Positions 27,631-37,904 are shown, counted from the first letter of the stretch. The stretch: 63,337 bases of DNA from Tabrizicola sp. (GCF_016793705.1 NZ_JAEULO010000067.1:1-63337); one strand, 5' to 3'. Notes: generated by a model from the letters alone, not told the origin. Translations and numbers: made by a program.

Positions 27631-29382
27631 ATGTTCAGACCCGTTGCCCTTCTTGCCCTGCTTCTCTCTGCCCTCATCCTGTTGCAGCCAAGGGCGGGCG
27701 CCGCGCAGGACGACACAGTCTGGCTTCAGGTCGAGGCCCTGCCAAACATGGTCTCCGCGAAGGATCGGGCGCAGGCCTACACCTCGCTTTTCCCCGACAC
27801 GGCAGGCTTCCAGCTGCGTTCGGGATGGTATGGCATCATGATCGGCCCCTACCCGGCTGCCGAAGCGGCCATCAAGCTTGAAGCGCTCAAGCGCGAAGGA
27901 CAGATCCCCGCCGACAGCTTCATCGCCTATTCCCGCGATTTCCGCGACCAGTACTGGCCGGAAAACGGAGACCCGCCACTGATCCCCGCAACCAATGATG
28001 CTGCCACCGCCGAACCCGACCCCGCCGTCGACCCCGAACCCGCCGAGGCGCCCGACGAAACCCGCGCCGAGGCCCGCGACAGCGAGGCGCTGCTTCTGCC
28101 CGAGGATCGCAAGGACCTGCAAACCGCGCTGCAATGGTTCGGCTTCTACGCCAGCGGCATCGACGGCGCCTTCGGGCCCGGCACCCGCAATTCCATGGCC
28201 GCCTGGCAAGAGGCTGAGGGGCTGGAGCCGACCGGCATCCTGACCACCCGCCAGCGCCGTGCGCTCCTCGACGCCTGGAAGGGCGAGCTTTCGACCTTCG
28301 GCTTCACCGAGGTGGTCGAGGCCGAATCCGGCATCACCGTCACCCTGCCGCTGGGCCTTGTCGAATTCGACCATTACGAGCCGCCCTTCGTCCACTACCG
28401 CGCCAAGGCCGAGGGCGCCCCCCGCATCCTCCTCATCTCGCAGCCGGGCGACCAGGCCGCGCTCTATGGGCTTTACGACGTGCTGCAGACGCTGGAATCC
28501 GTGCCGCTCGACGGCGCGCGCGACCGGGGGGATCGCGATTTCCGCATTCGCGGCACCAGCGCCACCACCGACACCACCGTCTTCGCCGCGCTGAAGGGCG
28601 ACCGGATCAAGGGCTGGATGCTGATCTCCACCCCCGGCAACGAGGCGCGCGACGCCCGCATCCTGCAAGTGCTGGAACAAAGCTTCAAACCCGACGGGGA
28701 CAGCGTGCTTGACCCCGGCATGGTGGCGATGGACGCCGGCACAAGGGCGGGGCTCCTCTCCGGCCTCGAAGTGCGGAAACCGAAGCTCAGCCGCACCGGC
28801 TTTTTCATCTCGCCCGAAGGCGCGGTACTGACCACCACCGAGGCCGTCGCCGAATGCGGTCGCGTCACCATCGACCGCGCCACGGAGGCCGAGGTCACGC
28901 TGACCGACGCGAGGAGCGGACTTGCGCTTTTGAAACCGAAATCGCCCCTCGCCCCCCGCGCCGTGGCAGGCTTCGCCACCACCCCCGGTCGGCCCGGCAG
29001 CGAAGTGACCGTTCCCGGCTATTCCTACGAAGACCGCCTGCCCGCCCCCACCCTGACCTTCGGCACGCTCGACGACCTGACCGGCCTGAACGGCGAGTCG
29101 GGGCTGAACCGGCTGTCGCTGCAATCGCTGCCCGGCGATGCGGGCGGCGCGGTGCTGGATGCCTCGGGTGCCGTCCTGGGCATGCTGTTGCCCGCCGCCC
29201 CCGCTGGCGGCAAGCAGCTGCCCGCAGGCGTGGCCTTCGCACTTCCCAATGCCGAGATCGCCCGCCTTCTGACTCCCACCGGGGTGACGCCTCTTCCTGC
29301 AACCAACACCAGCGCCCTTTCGCCCGCCGCACTGGCCGACACCGCGATGGGGATGACCGCGCTCGTCTCCTGCTGGGAGTGA
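27631..29382 (+). CDS. Secreted SPOR/peptidoglycan-binding protein with inactive trypsin-like domain
   Basis: 583 residues. Signal peptide (FRPVALLALLLSALILL, cut near AGAAQ); a SPOR-like stretch at about 25-95 (WYGIMIGPYPAAEAAIKLE); an acidic Pro/Glu linker; a peptidoglycan-binding domain at about 150-210 (LQWFGFYASGIDGAFGPGTRNSM); then, from about 385 to 540, a chymotrypsin-like half. Its catalytic spots read LTTTEAVAEC (normally the His of TNAHVV), ARSGLALLK (normally Asp) and LPGDAGGAVL (normally Ser). All three residues are lost, so it is probably a wall-binding scaffold. AGGA precedes the ATG. Confidence 0.8.
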   Translation: MFRPVALLALLLSALILLQPRAGAAQDDTVWLQVEALPNMVSAKDRAQAYTSLFPDTAGFQLRSGWYGIMIGPYPAAEAAIKLEALKREGQIPADSFIAYSRDFRDQYWPENGDPPLIPATNDAATAEPDPAVDPEPAEAPDETRAEARDSEALLLPEDRKDLQTALQWFGFYASGIDGAFGPGTRNSMAAWQEAEGLEPTGILTTRQRRALLDAWKGELSTFGFTEVVEAESGITVTLPLGLVEFDHYEPPFVHYRAKAEGAPRILLISQPGDQAALYGLYDVLQTLESVPLDGARDRGDRDFRIRGTSATTDTTVFAALKGDRIKGWMLISTPGNEARDARILQVLEQSFKPDGDSVLDPGMVAMDAGTRAGLLSGLEVRKPKLSRTGFFISPEGAVLTTTEAVAECGRVTIDRATEAEVTLTDARSGLALLKPKSPLAPRAVAGFATTPGRPGSEVTVPGYSYEDRLPAPTLTFGTLDDLTGLNGESGLNRLSLQSLPGDAGGAVLDASGAVLGMLLPAAPAGGKQLPAGVAFALPNAEIARLLTPTGVTPLPATNTSALSPAALADTAMGMTALVSCWE

Positions 29383-29385
29383 CGC

Positions 29386-30834
29386 TCAGCGCCGCCAGAA
29401 GCTTGGGAGCACCATGACAAGGATGGCCAGCAGGCCAAGGCGGCCCAGGATCATGCAAAGCGACATGATGGCGATGGCGCCGGGCGGAAAGTCGATGAAG
29501 GTTCCGGTCCGCTCGACCAGCGGCCCGAAGCCGTAGCCGACATTGCCCAGCGAGGTCCAGACCGCGAACAGGGCCGAGACGGTGTCGACGCCCATCAGCG
29601 TCATCGCCACGCTCATCGTGCCGAGGATCAGGATGAAGCTCGACACGAAGAGGATCAGCGCGTTCAGCACGTCCTCCTCTACCGGGCGGCCCTCGTAGCG
29701 GATCGGGTCGACTGCCGAGGGATTGCCGATCCGCCGGATCTCGCGTTTCAGGACGGCGATCACCAGCTGCACCCGGAAGACCGACAGGCCCGCCGCCGAG
29801 GACCCCGAACAGGCGCCGATCACCCCGATCACGAAGGCAACCACCAGCATGAAGCCGCCCCAGCCCGCAAAGCTTGTCGTGCCGAAGCCGGTCGATGACA
29901 TGATCGAACTCAGGTTGAACAGGCTCTGCCTGATCGCCTCCTCGACGCCGATGTTCGTGGTCAGTATCCGCCAGAGCGCGACGGCGGCGACCGCCATACC
30001 CAGCCAGCGCGCATAGGCCCGGACCTGTGCATCCTGCCACAGCGGCACGACCGAGCCGTTCATCAGCTGGACGTAACGGATGTAGGGCAGGCTTGCCAGG
30101 AACATGAACAGCGACGAGGCGTACTGGATCGGCGCATTGTAGCGGGTGAAGGAATCGTCATTGGTCGAGAACCCCCCTGTCGCCACGGTGGACATGCCAT
30201 GCACCACCGCCTCGAAGGATGGCATCCCCAGCACGGCATAGACGACCATCGTGGACCCGGTCAGCGCCAGGTAGACCACCAGCAGCTGCTGGGCGATGTC
30301 GGTGGCGCGCGGCAGCACCTTGCCGAAGGTGTCGAAGCCCTCGGTGCGGAAGAACTGCATCCCGCCGATCCGCATCAGCGGCAGGAAGATCATCGCGATG
30401 AAGGCGATGCCAAGCCCGCCAAGCCAGTTCAGCATCCCGCGCCAGAGGGTCATGCCCTGCGGCAGGTCCGCCAGGCCCGAGATCACCGAAGCCCCGGTCG
30501 TGGTGATGCCGGAAACCGCCTCGAAATAGGCGTTGTTCAGCGAAAGCCCCGGGGCTCCGATCCAGAACGGCAGCGCGCCGAAGAAGGGGACCAGGAACCA
30601 GATCGCCGAGGTCAGAAGATAGGCCTGCCGCGTGTCCAGCCCGCGACCCAGCGCATTGCCGGTGGAAAGCGTCAGCCCTCCGCCCACCACCCCGGTCAGC
30701 GCGGCGCAAGCGAGGAAATGGTAGCCGTTCTGAAGCCCCGCGCGCCAGTCGATGATGGCCGGGGCCAGCATCAGGATCGCGAGGACGATCAGGATGCGGC
30801 CGATGACATAGGCGACGGGGCGGAGGTCAACCAT
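29386..30834 (-). CDS. trkH: TrkH family potassium uptake protein
   Basis: 482 residues with about ten hydrophobic helices and four selectivity-type loops: SGITTTGASV, VHGMSTVATGGFS, LSSIMSSTGFGTT and WTSLGNVGYGFGP. This is the Trk/Ktr membrane channel that moves K+ and works with a TrkA regulator, which is not in the window. Only 3 bp separate its stop from the convergent pseudoprotease gene. It follows folE2 on the same strand by 58 bp. Confidence 0.95.
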   Translation of the reverse strand: MVDLRPVAYVIGRILIVLAILMLAPAIIDWRAGLQNGYHFLACAALTGVVGGGLTLSTGNALGRGLDTRQAYLLTSAIWFLVPFFGALPFWIGAPGLSLNNAYFEAVSGITTTGASVISGLADLPQGMTLWRGMLNWLGGLGIAFIAMIFLPLMRIGGMQFFRTEGFDTFGKVLPRATDIAQQLLVVYLALTGSTMVVYAVLGMPSFEAVVHGMSTVATGGFSTNDDSFTRYNAPIQYASSLFMFLASLPYIRYVQLMNGSVVPLWQDAQVRAYARWLGMAVAAVALWRILTTNIGVEEAIRQSLFNLSSIMSSTGFGTTSFAGWGGFMLVVAFVIGVIGACSGSSAAGLSVFRVQLVIAVLKREIRRIGNPSAVDPIRYEGRPVEEDVLNALILFVSSFILILGTMSVAMTLMGVDTVSALFAVWTSLGNVGYGFGPLVERTGTFIDFPPGAIAIMSLCMILGRLGLLAILVMVLPSFWRR

Positions 30835-30892
30835 GGTCGGGCATGGCTACGCGGCGCCGCGCGTCACGTCAATCCGGACCGTCAGCGCCCGG

Positions 30893-31978
<1,086 letters not shown>

Positions 31979-32131
31979 CGGGCTGGTCCTTTCGGTTCGG
32001 GCGGGCCATGGCCGCGCCGTCAATTTCCGGAATCTTCTACGAGAGAGGCCCGCCGCCGGATCACCCTGGTCCGGGGCAGGTCTCCATCACATAGGCATTC
32101 CGCCGCCCAAAGCAAGCGCCGATTGCGACGA

Positions 32132-33316
32132 TCACGCGACCGAAAGCGCCCGCGTCAGGTCGGCGATCAGGTCATCCGCATCTTCCAGCCCCAGCGACAG
32201 CCGGATCAGGCCGGGGGTGATCCCCAGCGCATCCTTCTGGTCCTGCGGCAGCCGCTGGTGCGTCGTGGTCGCCGGATGGGTTGCGATGGTTTTCGCATCG
32301 CCCAGGTTGTTCGAGATCTTCACGATCTCCAGCGCGTTCATGAAGCGGAAGGCCGCCTCCTTGCCGCCCGCCACCTCGAACGTGACCAGCGTGCCGCCCG
32401 ATCCCATCTGCGCCATCGCCAGCGCGTGCTGCGGGTGGCTGGCGAGCCCCGGGAAGATCACCTTCGTCACCTTCGGATACGCCGACAGCGCCCTGGCCAC
32501 CGTCAGCGCGGTATCGGCCATCGCCCGGCAGCGCAAATCCAGCGTCGCCATACCGTTCAGGTGCATCCAGGCAGTGAACGGGCTCATGCTGCCGCCGGTG
32601 TGCTTCATGTAGGGTTCCAGCACCTTGCGGATGAACTCCTGCGTACCGCAGACCACGCCCCCCAGCGCCCGGCCCTGGCCATCGACATGCTTCGTCGTGG
32701 AATAGACCACCACATCCGCACCCTGCTCCACCGCGCGGGAAAAGACCGGCGTCGCGAAGACGTTGTCGCAGATCACCAGTGCCCCCGCGGCATGGGCGAT
32801 CTGGCTCACGCCGCGAATGTCCACCAGCTCCAGCGTCGGGTTCGACATCGATTCGAAGAACACCGCCTTGGTTCCCGGCACCACCGCCTTGCGCCACTGG
32901 TCGAGGTCGGCGCCGTCGACGAAGGTCACCTTGACACCGAAGCGCTGGAGCACCTCCTCCAGCACGTAAAGACAGGACCCGAAGAGCGCGCGGGAACTGA
33001 CCACATGATCCCCGGCCCGCAGGCAGGACATCAGCGCGCCCGAGACAGCCGCCATCCCGCTCGCCGTCGCGAAGGCGTCCTCCGTGCCCTCCAGCGCGGC
33101 GATCCGCTCCTCGAACATGCGGGTCGTCGGGTTGCCGTAGCGGGCATAGATGAACTCGTCCTCGCCCGCCTTCACGAAGCGCGCCTCCGCCGCCTCGGCG
33201 GTGGGGTAGACAAAGCCCTGCGTCAGGAAGATCGCCTCGGCCATCTCGCCATATTGGCTGCGGCGGGTGCCTTCGTGCACCAGTTGCGTGCGGGTCTTCC
33301 AGTCCTTCGATGACAT
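32132..33316 (-). CDS. metZ: O-succinylhomoserine sulfhydrylase
   Basis: 394 residues of the Cys/Met-metabolism PLP family. YARYGNPTTRMFEERIAALEG, ICDNVFATP and the Schiff-base Lys in YSTTKHVDGQGRALGG are present, with SLGLEDADDLIADL at the end. It makes homocysteine from succinyl- (or acetyl-)homoserine and sulfide. The SAM-II riboswitch and terminator upstream strongly support the methionine role. GGGAGG precedes the ATG at 33316. Confidence 0.95.
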   Translation of the reverse strand: MSSKDWKTRTQLVHEGTRRSQYGEMAEAIFLTQGFVYPTAEAAEARFVKAGEDEFIYARYGNPTTRMFEERIAALEGTEDAFATASGMAAVSGALMSCLRAGDHVVSSRALFGSCLYVLEEVLQRFGVKVTFVDGADLDQWRKAVVPGTKAVFFESMSNPTLELVDIRGVSQIAHAAGALVICDNVFATPVFSRAVEQGADVVVYSTTKHVDGQGRALGGVVCGTQEFIRKVLEPYMKHTGGSMSPFTAWMHLNGMATLDLRCRAMADTALTVARALSAYPKVTKVIFPGLASHPQHALAMAQMGSGGTLVTFEVAGGKEAAFRFMNALEIVKISNNLGDAKTIATHPATTTHQRLPQDQKDALGITPGLIRLSLGLEDADDLIADLTRALSVA

Positions 33317-33333
33317 CGCGGGCCTCCCGGCCA

Positions 33334-33367
33334 ATAAAAAGCCCCGGACAACCAAAAGGTGCCGGGG
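33334..33367 (-). terminator. Attenuator hairpin in the metZ leader
   Basis: Reading the minus strand, GCCCCGG, then a 14-nt loop, then CCGGGGC and TTTTTATT. It lies between the SAM-II aptamer and the metZ ribosome site, so it can end transcription early when SAM is bound. Confidence 0.8.
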
Positions 33368-33379
33368 CAACGCCCTTCA

Positions 33380-33434
33380 CCTCTTTAGCGGCTTGTTTAA
33401 CGTGGCCCGCAATCCGGTAACAAAGCGCCACGGA
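33380..33434 (-). ncRNA. SAM-II riboswitch of metZ
   Basis: On the minus strand the leader reads CCGTGGCGCTTTG, then GCCACGTTAAACAAG and CCGCTAAAGAGG. Stem P1 is CGTGGC/GCCACG; loop bases GCGG pair with the downstream CCGC to form the pseudoknot; TTAAACAAGCCGCTAAAG is the diagnostic SAM-II core. It lies 64-118 bp before the metZ start. Confidence 0.9.
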
Positions 33435-33543
33435 GGCCTGCATACGCCCGTGGCTCGGCAGGGTCAATGCCGCCGCTCCCATCGCCCTTGATTTTCCCCG
33501 ACAGGTGACGGACGCTCCAGCCGCAACCACTTTGCAGGCCCCC

Positions 33544-34659
33544 ATGCGCCCGTTCCTCTTCGTCCTTGCCGCCCTGATCCCCGCCGCCGCCCAGGCTCAG
33601 ACCTGCGACGACCGCGGCCAGGATTACGAGGCCCGGATCGCCCTTTGCGACCAGGCCTTCGAGGCCGCCGAAACACCCGAGGCCGCCGCCCAGGCCCTGT
33701 CGCTCAAGGGTGAGGCGCAGCGGATGCTCGGCCAGCTCGACGAGGCTGCCGCCACCCTGCAACAGGCGCTCGGCTACACGCCGGAAAACGCCTGGGTCTG
33801 GGTCGAGCTGGGCAATGTCCGCTACGACCAGGGCGACAGCGCCGGGGCGCTCGCGCATTATTCCGCCGCGCTGGCGGTCGAGGACTATATCGACGCCTGG
33901 GCCAACCGGGCCGAAAGCTGGTGGCAGTTCAACGCCGGCCAGCGCTGTTCCGACGATGCCGACAACGCCCTTCGGATCGACCCGCAATATGCCTATGCGA
34001 ACGAGATCAAGGGCCGCTGCCTGATCGACCTCGGCCGGGCGGAAGAGGCGCTGTCCTACTTCGACACCGCGATCTCGCTGGTCCCCGGCTACCAGAACGC
34101 CTACCGCAACAAGCTGGCCGCGCTGGCCGCCCTTGGCCGGTACGAGGATGTCGTCGCCGTCGCGGACGAAGCGCTCCGCCCAGACGTGGTCGCCGATCCG
34201 AACCCGTCGATCGAGGAAGACATCCTCGCCCGCCGCCTTCTCGCCCTTGGCGAATACGCGCCCCCCGCGACGGTGGCGACCGAGGCAGAGGCGCTGCTCA
34301 AGCGCTATCCGGAGAACCTTGCCGCGGTGAACGTGCAAGGCGCGGCCTTGCTGGCCAACGGCAAGGCCGAGGAGGCCGACCGCGTGACCCAGGTCCTGCG
34401 CCAGAACCCGAACGGCGCCCGGATGGAGGCCACCTATCACGACACGCTGGCCCGGATCGACGCCGCCCTGGGCCGGATGGAGGATGCCTATGCCAATTTC
34501 GAGGCCGCGCTGAACCTCGACGCCGCGCTCTCGAAGACCTATGCCCGCAAACTGTCGGAACTGGGCTTCCTGCCCCTGTCGAACGCGCCCTCCGGGGTGT
34601 TGACCGCGCTTCGGCGCTGCATCGACGTGAAGAAGGCCGCCTGCGTCATGTCGCAATGA
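33544..34659 (+). CDS. Secreted TPR-repeat protein
   Basis: 371 residues from MRPFLFVLAALIPAAAQAQT, a signal peptide. Several 34-residue TPR units follow from about 45 to 350 (for example AWVWVELGNVRYDQGDSAGA and AYANEIKGRCLIDLGRAEEA), with conserved small and Tyr/Trp positions. Cys at TCDD, ALCDQ, RCSDD and CLIDL hint at disulfides. Such proteins usually scaffold protein contacts in the periplasm. No partner is visible nearby; the gene is divergent from metZ. ATG 33544 gives the signal peptide. Confidence 0.78.
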   Translation: MRPFLFVLAALIPAAAQAQTCDDRGQDYEARIALCDQAFEAAETPEAAAQALSLKGEAQRMLGQLDEAAATLQQALGYTPENAWVWVELGNVRYDQGDSAGALAHYSAALAVEDYIDAWANRAESWWQFNAGQRCSDDADNALRIDPQYAYANEIKGRCLIDLGRAEEALSYFDTAISLVPGYQNAYRNKLAALAALGRYEDVVAVADEALRPDVVADPNPSIEEDILARRLLALGEYAPPATVATEAEALLKRYPENLAAVNVQGAALLANGKAEEADRVTQVLRQNPNGARMEATYHDTLARIDAALGRMEDAYANFEAALNLDAALSKTYARKLSELGFLPLSNAPSGVLTALRRCIDVKKAACVMSQ

Positions 34660-34684
34660 AAAGGGCGCCCGCAGGGGCGCCCGG
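34656..34684 (-). terminator. Intrinsic terminator overlapping a convergent gene end
   Basis: On the minus strand GGGCGCCC-CTGC-GGGCGCCC-TTTTCATT. It serves the membrane-protein gene at 34706-35338, and its T-tract lies over the stop codon of the convergent TPR gene. Confidence 0.8.
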
Positions 34685-34705
34685 AACGCGGCGGTGTCAC
34701 GCCCC

Positions 34706-35338
34706 TCAGGCCTCGTGGCCCGCATCCAGGTTGATCACCGTCAGCACCATGGCGCGCAACACCGTATGCCCGATGATCGGCAGCACCGCCCAGAACAGAA
34801 GCCAGTGCGACGGATCGACCGCGCGGATCATGGTTTCGTTCAGCAGGAGGAAGCCGAAGTTGTAGACCACCATCATCCTGGTCAGGTTCGGCAGGTGCTC
34901 GGCCATCTCGGCATCCGGCCAGAAGCTTGCGGCGGTCGAGACGCGCTTGTTCAGCACGTCCTGAAGGAAGACGCCCGCGATCACCACGTAGAACGCGCTC
35001 TGCATCCGCTGGCACCACAGCGGATCGTCGACCATTGCCACCACCAGCAGCGGCAGGCCCGCGAAAAGCACTGCGAAGACCACGGCCTGCGCCACCGAAT
35101 AGCGCGTCAGCATGCGGCGCACCATGCCCTCGAACCCCATGCCGACCCGCACCGCCAGCGCCAGCAGGAAGGCTGTGGCAAAGGCCTGTCCGCCCTGCTC
35201 CGGCCCCAGAGCCACCGACAGCACCGGATAGCCGATGAGCAGCACCGCGCCGGGCAGATACAGCGCGCGCGACAGGGGCGGCAGGTCCTGGAACAGGCTC
35301 AGGAACAGGCGGAGAAGATCGAATGGCGTGCGGTGCAT
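34706..35338 (-). CDS. Multi-pass membrane protein, unknown
   Basis: 210 residues with about six hydrophobic helices (ALYLPGAVLLIGYPVLSVAL, FATAFLLALAVRV, AQAVVFAVLFAGLPLLVVAM, AFYVVIAGVFLQDVL, WLLFWAVLPIIGHTVLRAM). No motif identifies a transporter or enzyme. A clear terminator follows; its transcript starts in the 97-bp gap after yciB. Confidence 0.65.
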   Translation of the reverse strand: MHRTPFDLLRLFLSLFQDLPPLSRALYLPGAVLLIGYPVLSVALGPEQGGQAFATAFLLALAVRVGMGFEGMVRRMLTRYSVAQAVVFAVLFAGLPLLVVAMVDDPLWCQRMQSAFYVVIAGVFLQDVLNKRVSTAASFWPDAEMAEHLPNLTRMMVVYNFGFLLLNETMIRAVDPSHWLLFWAVLPIIGHTVLRAMVLTVINLDAGHEA

Positions 35339-35435
35339 GGTGAACCCCTCTGAAGCTCACCTTCGGGTTTAGAGAGGCATCAAGGCAGAGCTGGGGCAGA
35401 ACCCCGCCCCAAGCGGGGCATTCCTGTGCCGCGCC

Positions 35436-36044
35436 TCAGGCTTCGTCCTCCGGCTCCTCGATCAGGTAGCCGTGCAGCGCCATGAAGTTCGCCATCAGGA
35501 ACAGAAACAGCGCCGCGGGCATCGCGAAGGTCTCCAGGATGACCCAGGTCTCTTCGGACTGGGTGCGCCAGATCACCTCGTTCGCCACCGCAAGGGCCGC
35601 AAACATCAGTGCAAGCCTGCGGGTGAGTATCATCCAACCCTCTGGTTTCATGGGCAAAGCCTCGGCCATCACCCATTGCAGCAGACTCTTGCCGCGGACA
35701 AGGCCCGCCCCCAGGATCAGCGCGAAGGTGCCATAGACGAAGGTTGTCTTCATCTTGAAGAAGGTCGCGTCGTTGAACCAGGCCGTGAGCCCGCCGAAGA
35801 AGACGACCATCACACCGACGAAGACCTGCATCCGGCTGATCGTGCCCGTCAATAACCAGAGGATGAGTGATGCAACCAGAAGCAACGGAACCAGGATCAG
35901 CGCCGCCACAATGAAGCCAGAATACTCGGTCGCGCCGAAGGTGAACGACTCATCCTTGATCCGCATGTAGATCAGGAAGAAGACCACGGTCGGGCCCAGT
36001 TCCAGCACCTGCTTGAGAATCGGGTTGATCTTCCGCTCGGCCAT
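35436..36044 (-). CDS. yciB: YciB/IspZ family inner membrane protein
   Basis: 202 residues with five to six TM helices. LGPTVVFFLIYM at the N-terminus, GTISRMQVFVGVMVVFFGGLTAWFND, TTFVYGTFALILGAG and WRTQSEETWVILETFAMP match the septation protein A/YciB family, which is linked to envelope upkeep and intracellular septation; the molecular role is unclear. GCCCCGC/GCGGGG and TTCT downstream (about 35400-35421) may be its terminator. It follows the paralogous secreted pair and ftsY in order, as often seen in this group. Confidence 0.88.
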   Translation of the reverse strand: MAERKINPILKQVLELGPTVVFFLIYMRIKDESFTFGATEYSGFIVAALILVPLLLVASLILWLLTGTISRMQVFVGVMVVFFGGLTAWFNDATFFKMKTTFVYGTFALILGAGLVRGKSLLQWVMAEALPMKPEGWMILTRRLALMFAALAVANEVIWRTQSEETWVILETFAMPAALFLFLMANFMALHGYLIEEPEDEA

Positions 36045-36097
36045 CGCCTCATCCTTCCTGGCAACTCTGGCCTATCTGGCGCGGATCATCGCCATGT

Positions 36098-36982
36098 TCA
36101 AGGACCAAGCCCCGGCTGCCAGTCGACCGTCAGCACGGCATCCGCCAAAAGCCGTGCAAGCGCCGCCGCCCCCGAAGGATCGTCCGACAGAGCCAATGGC
36201 CCGAGGCGAGCCGCGCCCAGTCCGGCCTCGGAGGTGAAATCGAGCACCATCCTTCCCCGACCCTGCGGCAGAGCGGCCACGACAGCCTCAAGCTCGGAGG
36301 CAGTGTCGCCCGCAAGTCTCGTGATCGGCAGGTTCTCCAGCAGCCGGCGCAGCGCCTCACGCGCCGCATCCACAGCGGCATTGCCGGTCGCGCCTTCGGC
36401 AAGTCGGCCTCCCGCCGCCTCCATGACCGGCCGCAAGAGCCGGCCATCATTGCGCCAGTCGAGGCGCAGGCCAGTCAGCGTCGCCAAGGCCAGGCTCTCC
36501 CGCGAAAACCCTCCGCCGCTCAGCTCTGCCTCCAGCAACAGCTCGGTGCCGCCCGAAAGCACCACCCTCACGTCGCGCAATTCCAGCCCGTCCCGCTCTG
36601 CAGACCGCTGCAATGTCAGCGTCGCATCCACGGTCTGAAGCCGCAGGACCGATCGCAGCACGGCATCTTCGGACCGGTCGCCCACCTGCGGCGCGATCCG
36701 CGCCCGGCCAACCCGCAGCGACAGGCTTTCCGGTCCATCCCCGGTTTCGCTGCCTGCCAGTTCCAGCCGCTCGACACTGATCCTGGGCAGGTCCCCGGCG
36801 CGCAGCGTGGCACCCTCGGCCACGCACCAGCCGTCGACTGTCGGGCTCGGCGGCAGGGTCACGCCGTAGCCGGTCAGTCCCTGAAACAGCGCCGCAAGCC
36901 TGTCGCATCCCATGGCCACCGGCTCGGCCGCGACTGGTGCCGTCAGCCCGAACGCAAATGCGAGCGCGAGCCTAAGGCGCAT
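36098..36982 (-). CDS. Secreted protein, paralogue of its upstream neighbour
   Basis: 294 residues from MRLRLALAFAFGLTAPVAAEP (signal peptide). A Cys-containing start (MGCDRLAAL, DGWCVAEG), a beta-rich middle and an end LADAVLTVDWQPG parallel the next gene (ALCAAAWAK, GDWCSVRA, GVSLDVDWT). The pair thus shares architecture, two N-terminal Cys and the final VDW motif. It overlaps the upstream gene by 11 bp. Function unknown; probably periplasmic. Confidence 0.65.
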   Translation of the reverse strand: MRLRLALAFAFGLTAPVAAEPVAMGCDRLAALFQGLTGYGVTLPPSPTVDGWCVAEGATLRAGDLPRISVERLELAGSETGDGPESLSLRVGRARIAPQVGDRSEDAVLRSVLRLQTVDATLTLQRSAERDGLELRDVRVVLSGGTELLLEAELSGGGFSRESLALATLTGLRLDWRNDGRLLRPVMEAAGGRLAEGATGNAAVDAAREALRRLLENLPITRLAGDTASELEAVVAALPQGRGRMVLDFTSEAGLGAARLGPLALSDDPSGAAALARLLADAVLTVDWQPGLGP

Positions 36983-37904
36983 CGGCGTGTGTCCAATCGA
37001 CATCCAGCGACACTCCGTCGAACAGCGGCGCAGCCTCGGCGATCGTGTCCGGCACGCCGGTCGCCGCATAGCCCGCCACCCGCGCCGGACCGGTCCCCGG
37101 CGCGGCGCGCAGCGCCATGGTCAGTTCGCCAGAGGGATTCGGCAACTCCATGATCAGGGCAAGAAGCGCGTCCTTGCTGGCGACCGAGAAGCTGGATTCT
37201 GGCAAGTTGACCACGACAGTGATCAGATCTGTCCGAAGCGCATCCACAGCGGCAACCATATCGCCTTCATACGGCAAGAAAGCTGTTCCGAGAGGCATCA
37301 GCAGATAGCCCTCGAACAACCCGTGCGTGGTGATCCGCAGGTCAGCCTCCGACAGTACAAATCCGGTCATGGACATCTGTCCCGCGCCCGGCGACGACAG
37401 ATCGACCCGGTCCACCCGCGCCGAAAGCTCCACCAGGTTGTCGCCGGGGAAGTCCACGCTCAGCACATCCAGCCGCAGCACCTTCTCCCCCGCGTCCCAG
37501 GAGAGCGAGGCCTGCGCATCAATCCCGTTCGGACGCGCCTGCGCCGCGAACAGCCAGTCCATCTGCGGGTTTCCGGTCTGAACGACCATACGCAGCCCCT
37601 CGACCACGATTTCCAGGTCTTCCGGCGCGGTCGAGCCGTCCGCAATCCAGCCCAGCGCCGACCCGCGAAACATCAGCCGGTCGACGTGCAGGTCGGGGGT
37701 GTACTGCCCCTCAAGGTCAAGAACCGGGGCCCGCACGCTGCACCAGTCCCCGTCCTGCGTCACCTCGGCCGTCAGATTCGTGCCAAGACCGGCCAGGCCC
37801 TCGCTCACTTTGGCCCAGGCCGCTGCGCACAGGGCCTGCCCCGCCAGCCCCTCGGCGCCCGCCGGGCTTGCCAGCACCAGCGCCAGAAGCCCCGCGCGGA
37901 TCAT
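36972..37904 (-). CDS. Secreted protein, second of a paralogous pair next to ftsY
   Basis: 310 residues from MIRAGLLALVLASPAGAEG (signal peptide). A Cys pair (ALCAAAWAK, GDWCSVRA) is followed by a long beta-rich domain with repeated leucine/aspartate strands (VLRLDVLSVDFPGDNLVELS). Its ATG overlaps the ftsY stop region by 4 bp (ftsY ends 37901), so it is coupled to ftsY. The fold recalls bacterial lipid-binding or AsmA-like beta sheets, but this is a guess. Confidence 0.65.
   Translation of the reverse strand: MIRAGLLALVLASPAGAEGLAGQALCAAAWAKVSEGLAGLGTNLTAEVTQDGDWCSVRAPVLDLEGQYTPDLHVDRLMFRGSALGWIADGSTAPEDLEIVVEGLRMVVQTGNPQMDWLFAAQARPNGIDAQASLSWDAGEKVLRLDVLSVDFPGDNLVELSARVDRVDLSSPGAGQMSMTGFVLSEADLRITTHGLFEGYLLMPLGTAFLPYEGDMVAAVDALRTDLITVVVNLPESSFSVASKDALLALIMELPNPSGELTMALRAAPGTGPARVAGYAATGVPDTIAEAAPLFDGVSLDVDWTHADAP

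Noticed and set aside
34660-34690. Hairpin after the TPR gene as a plus-strand terminator
   Set aside because: No T-run follows on the plus strand; the T-run is on the minus strand, so it is assigned to the convergent membrane-protein gene.
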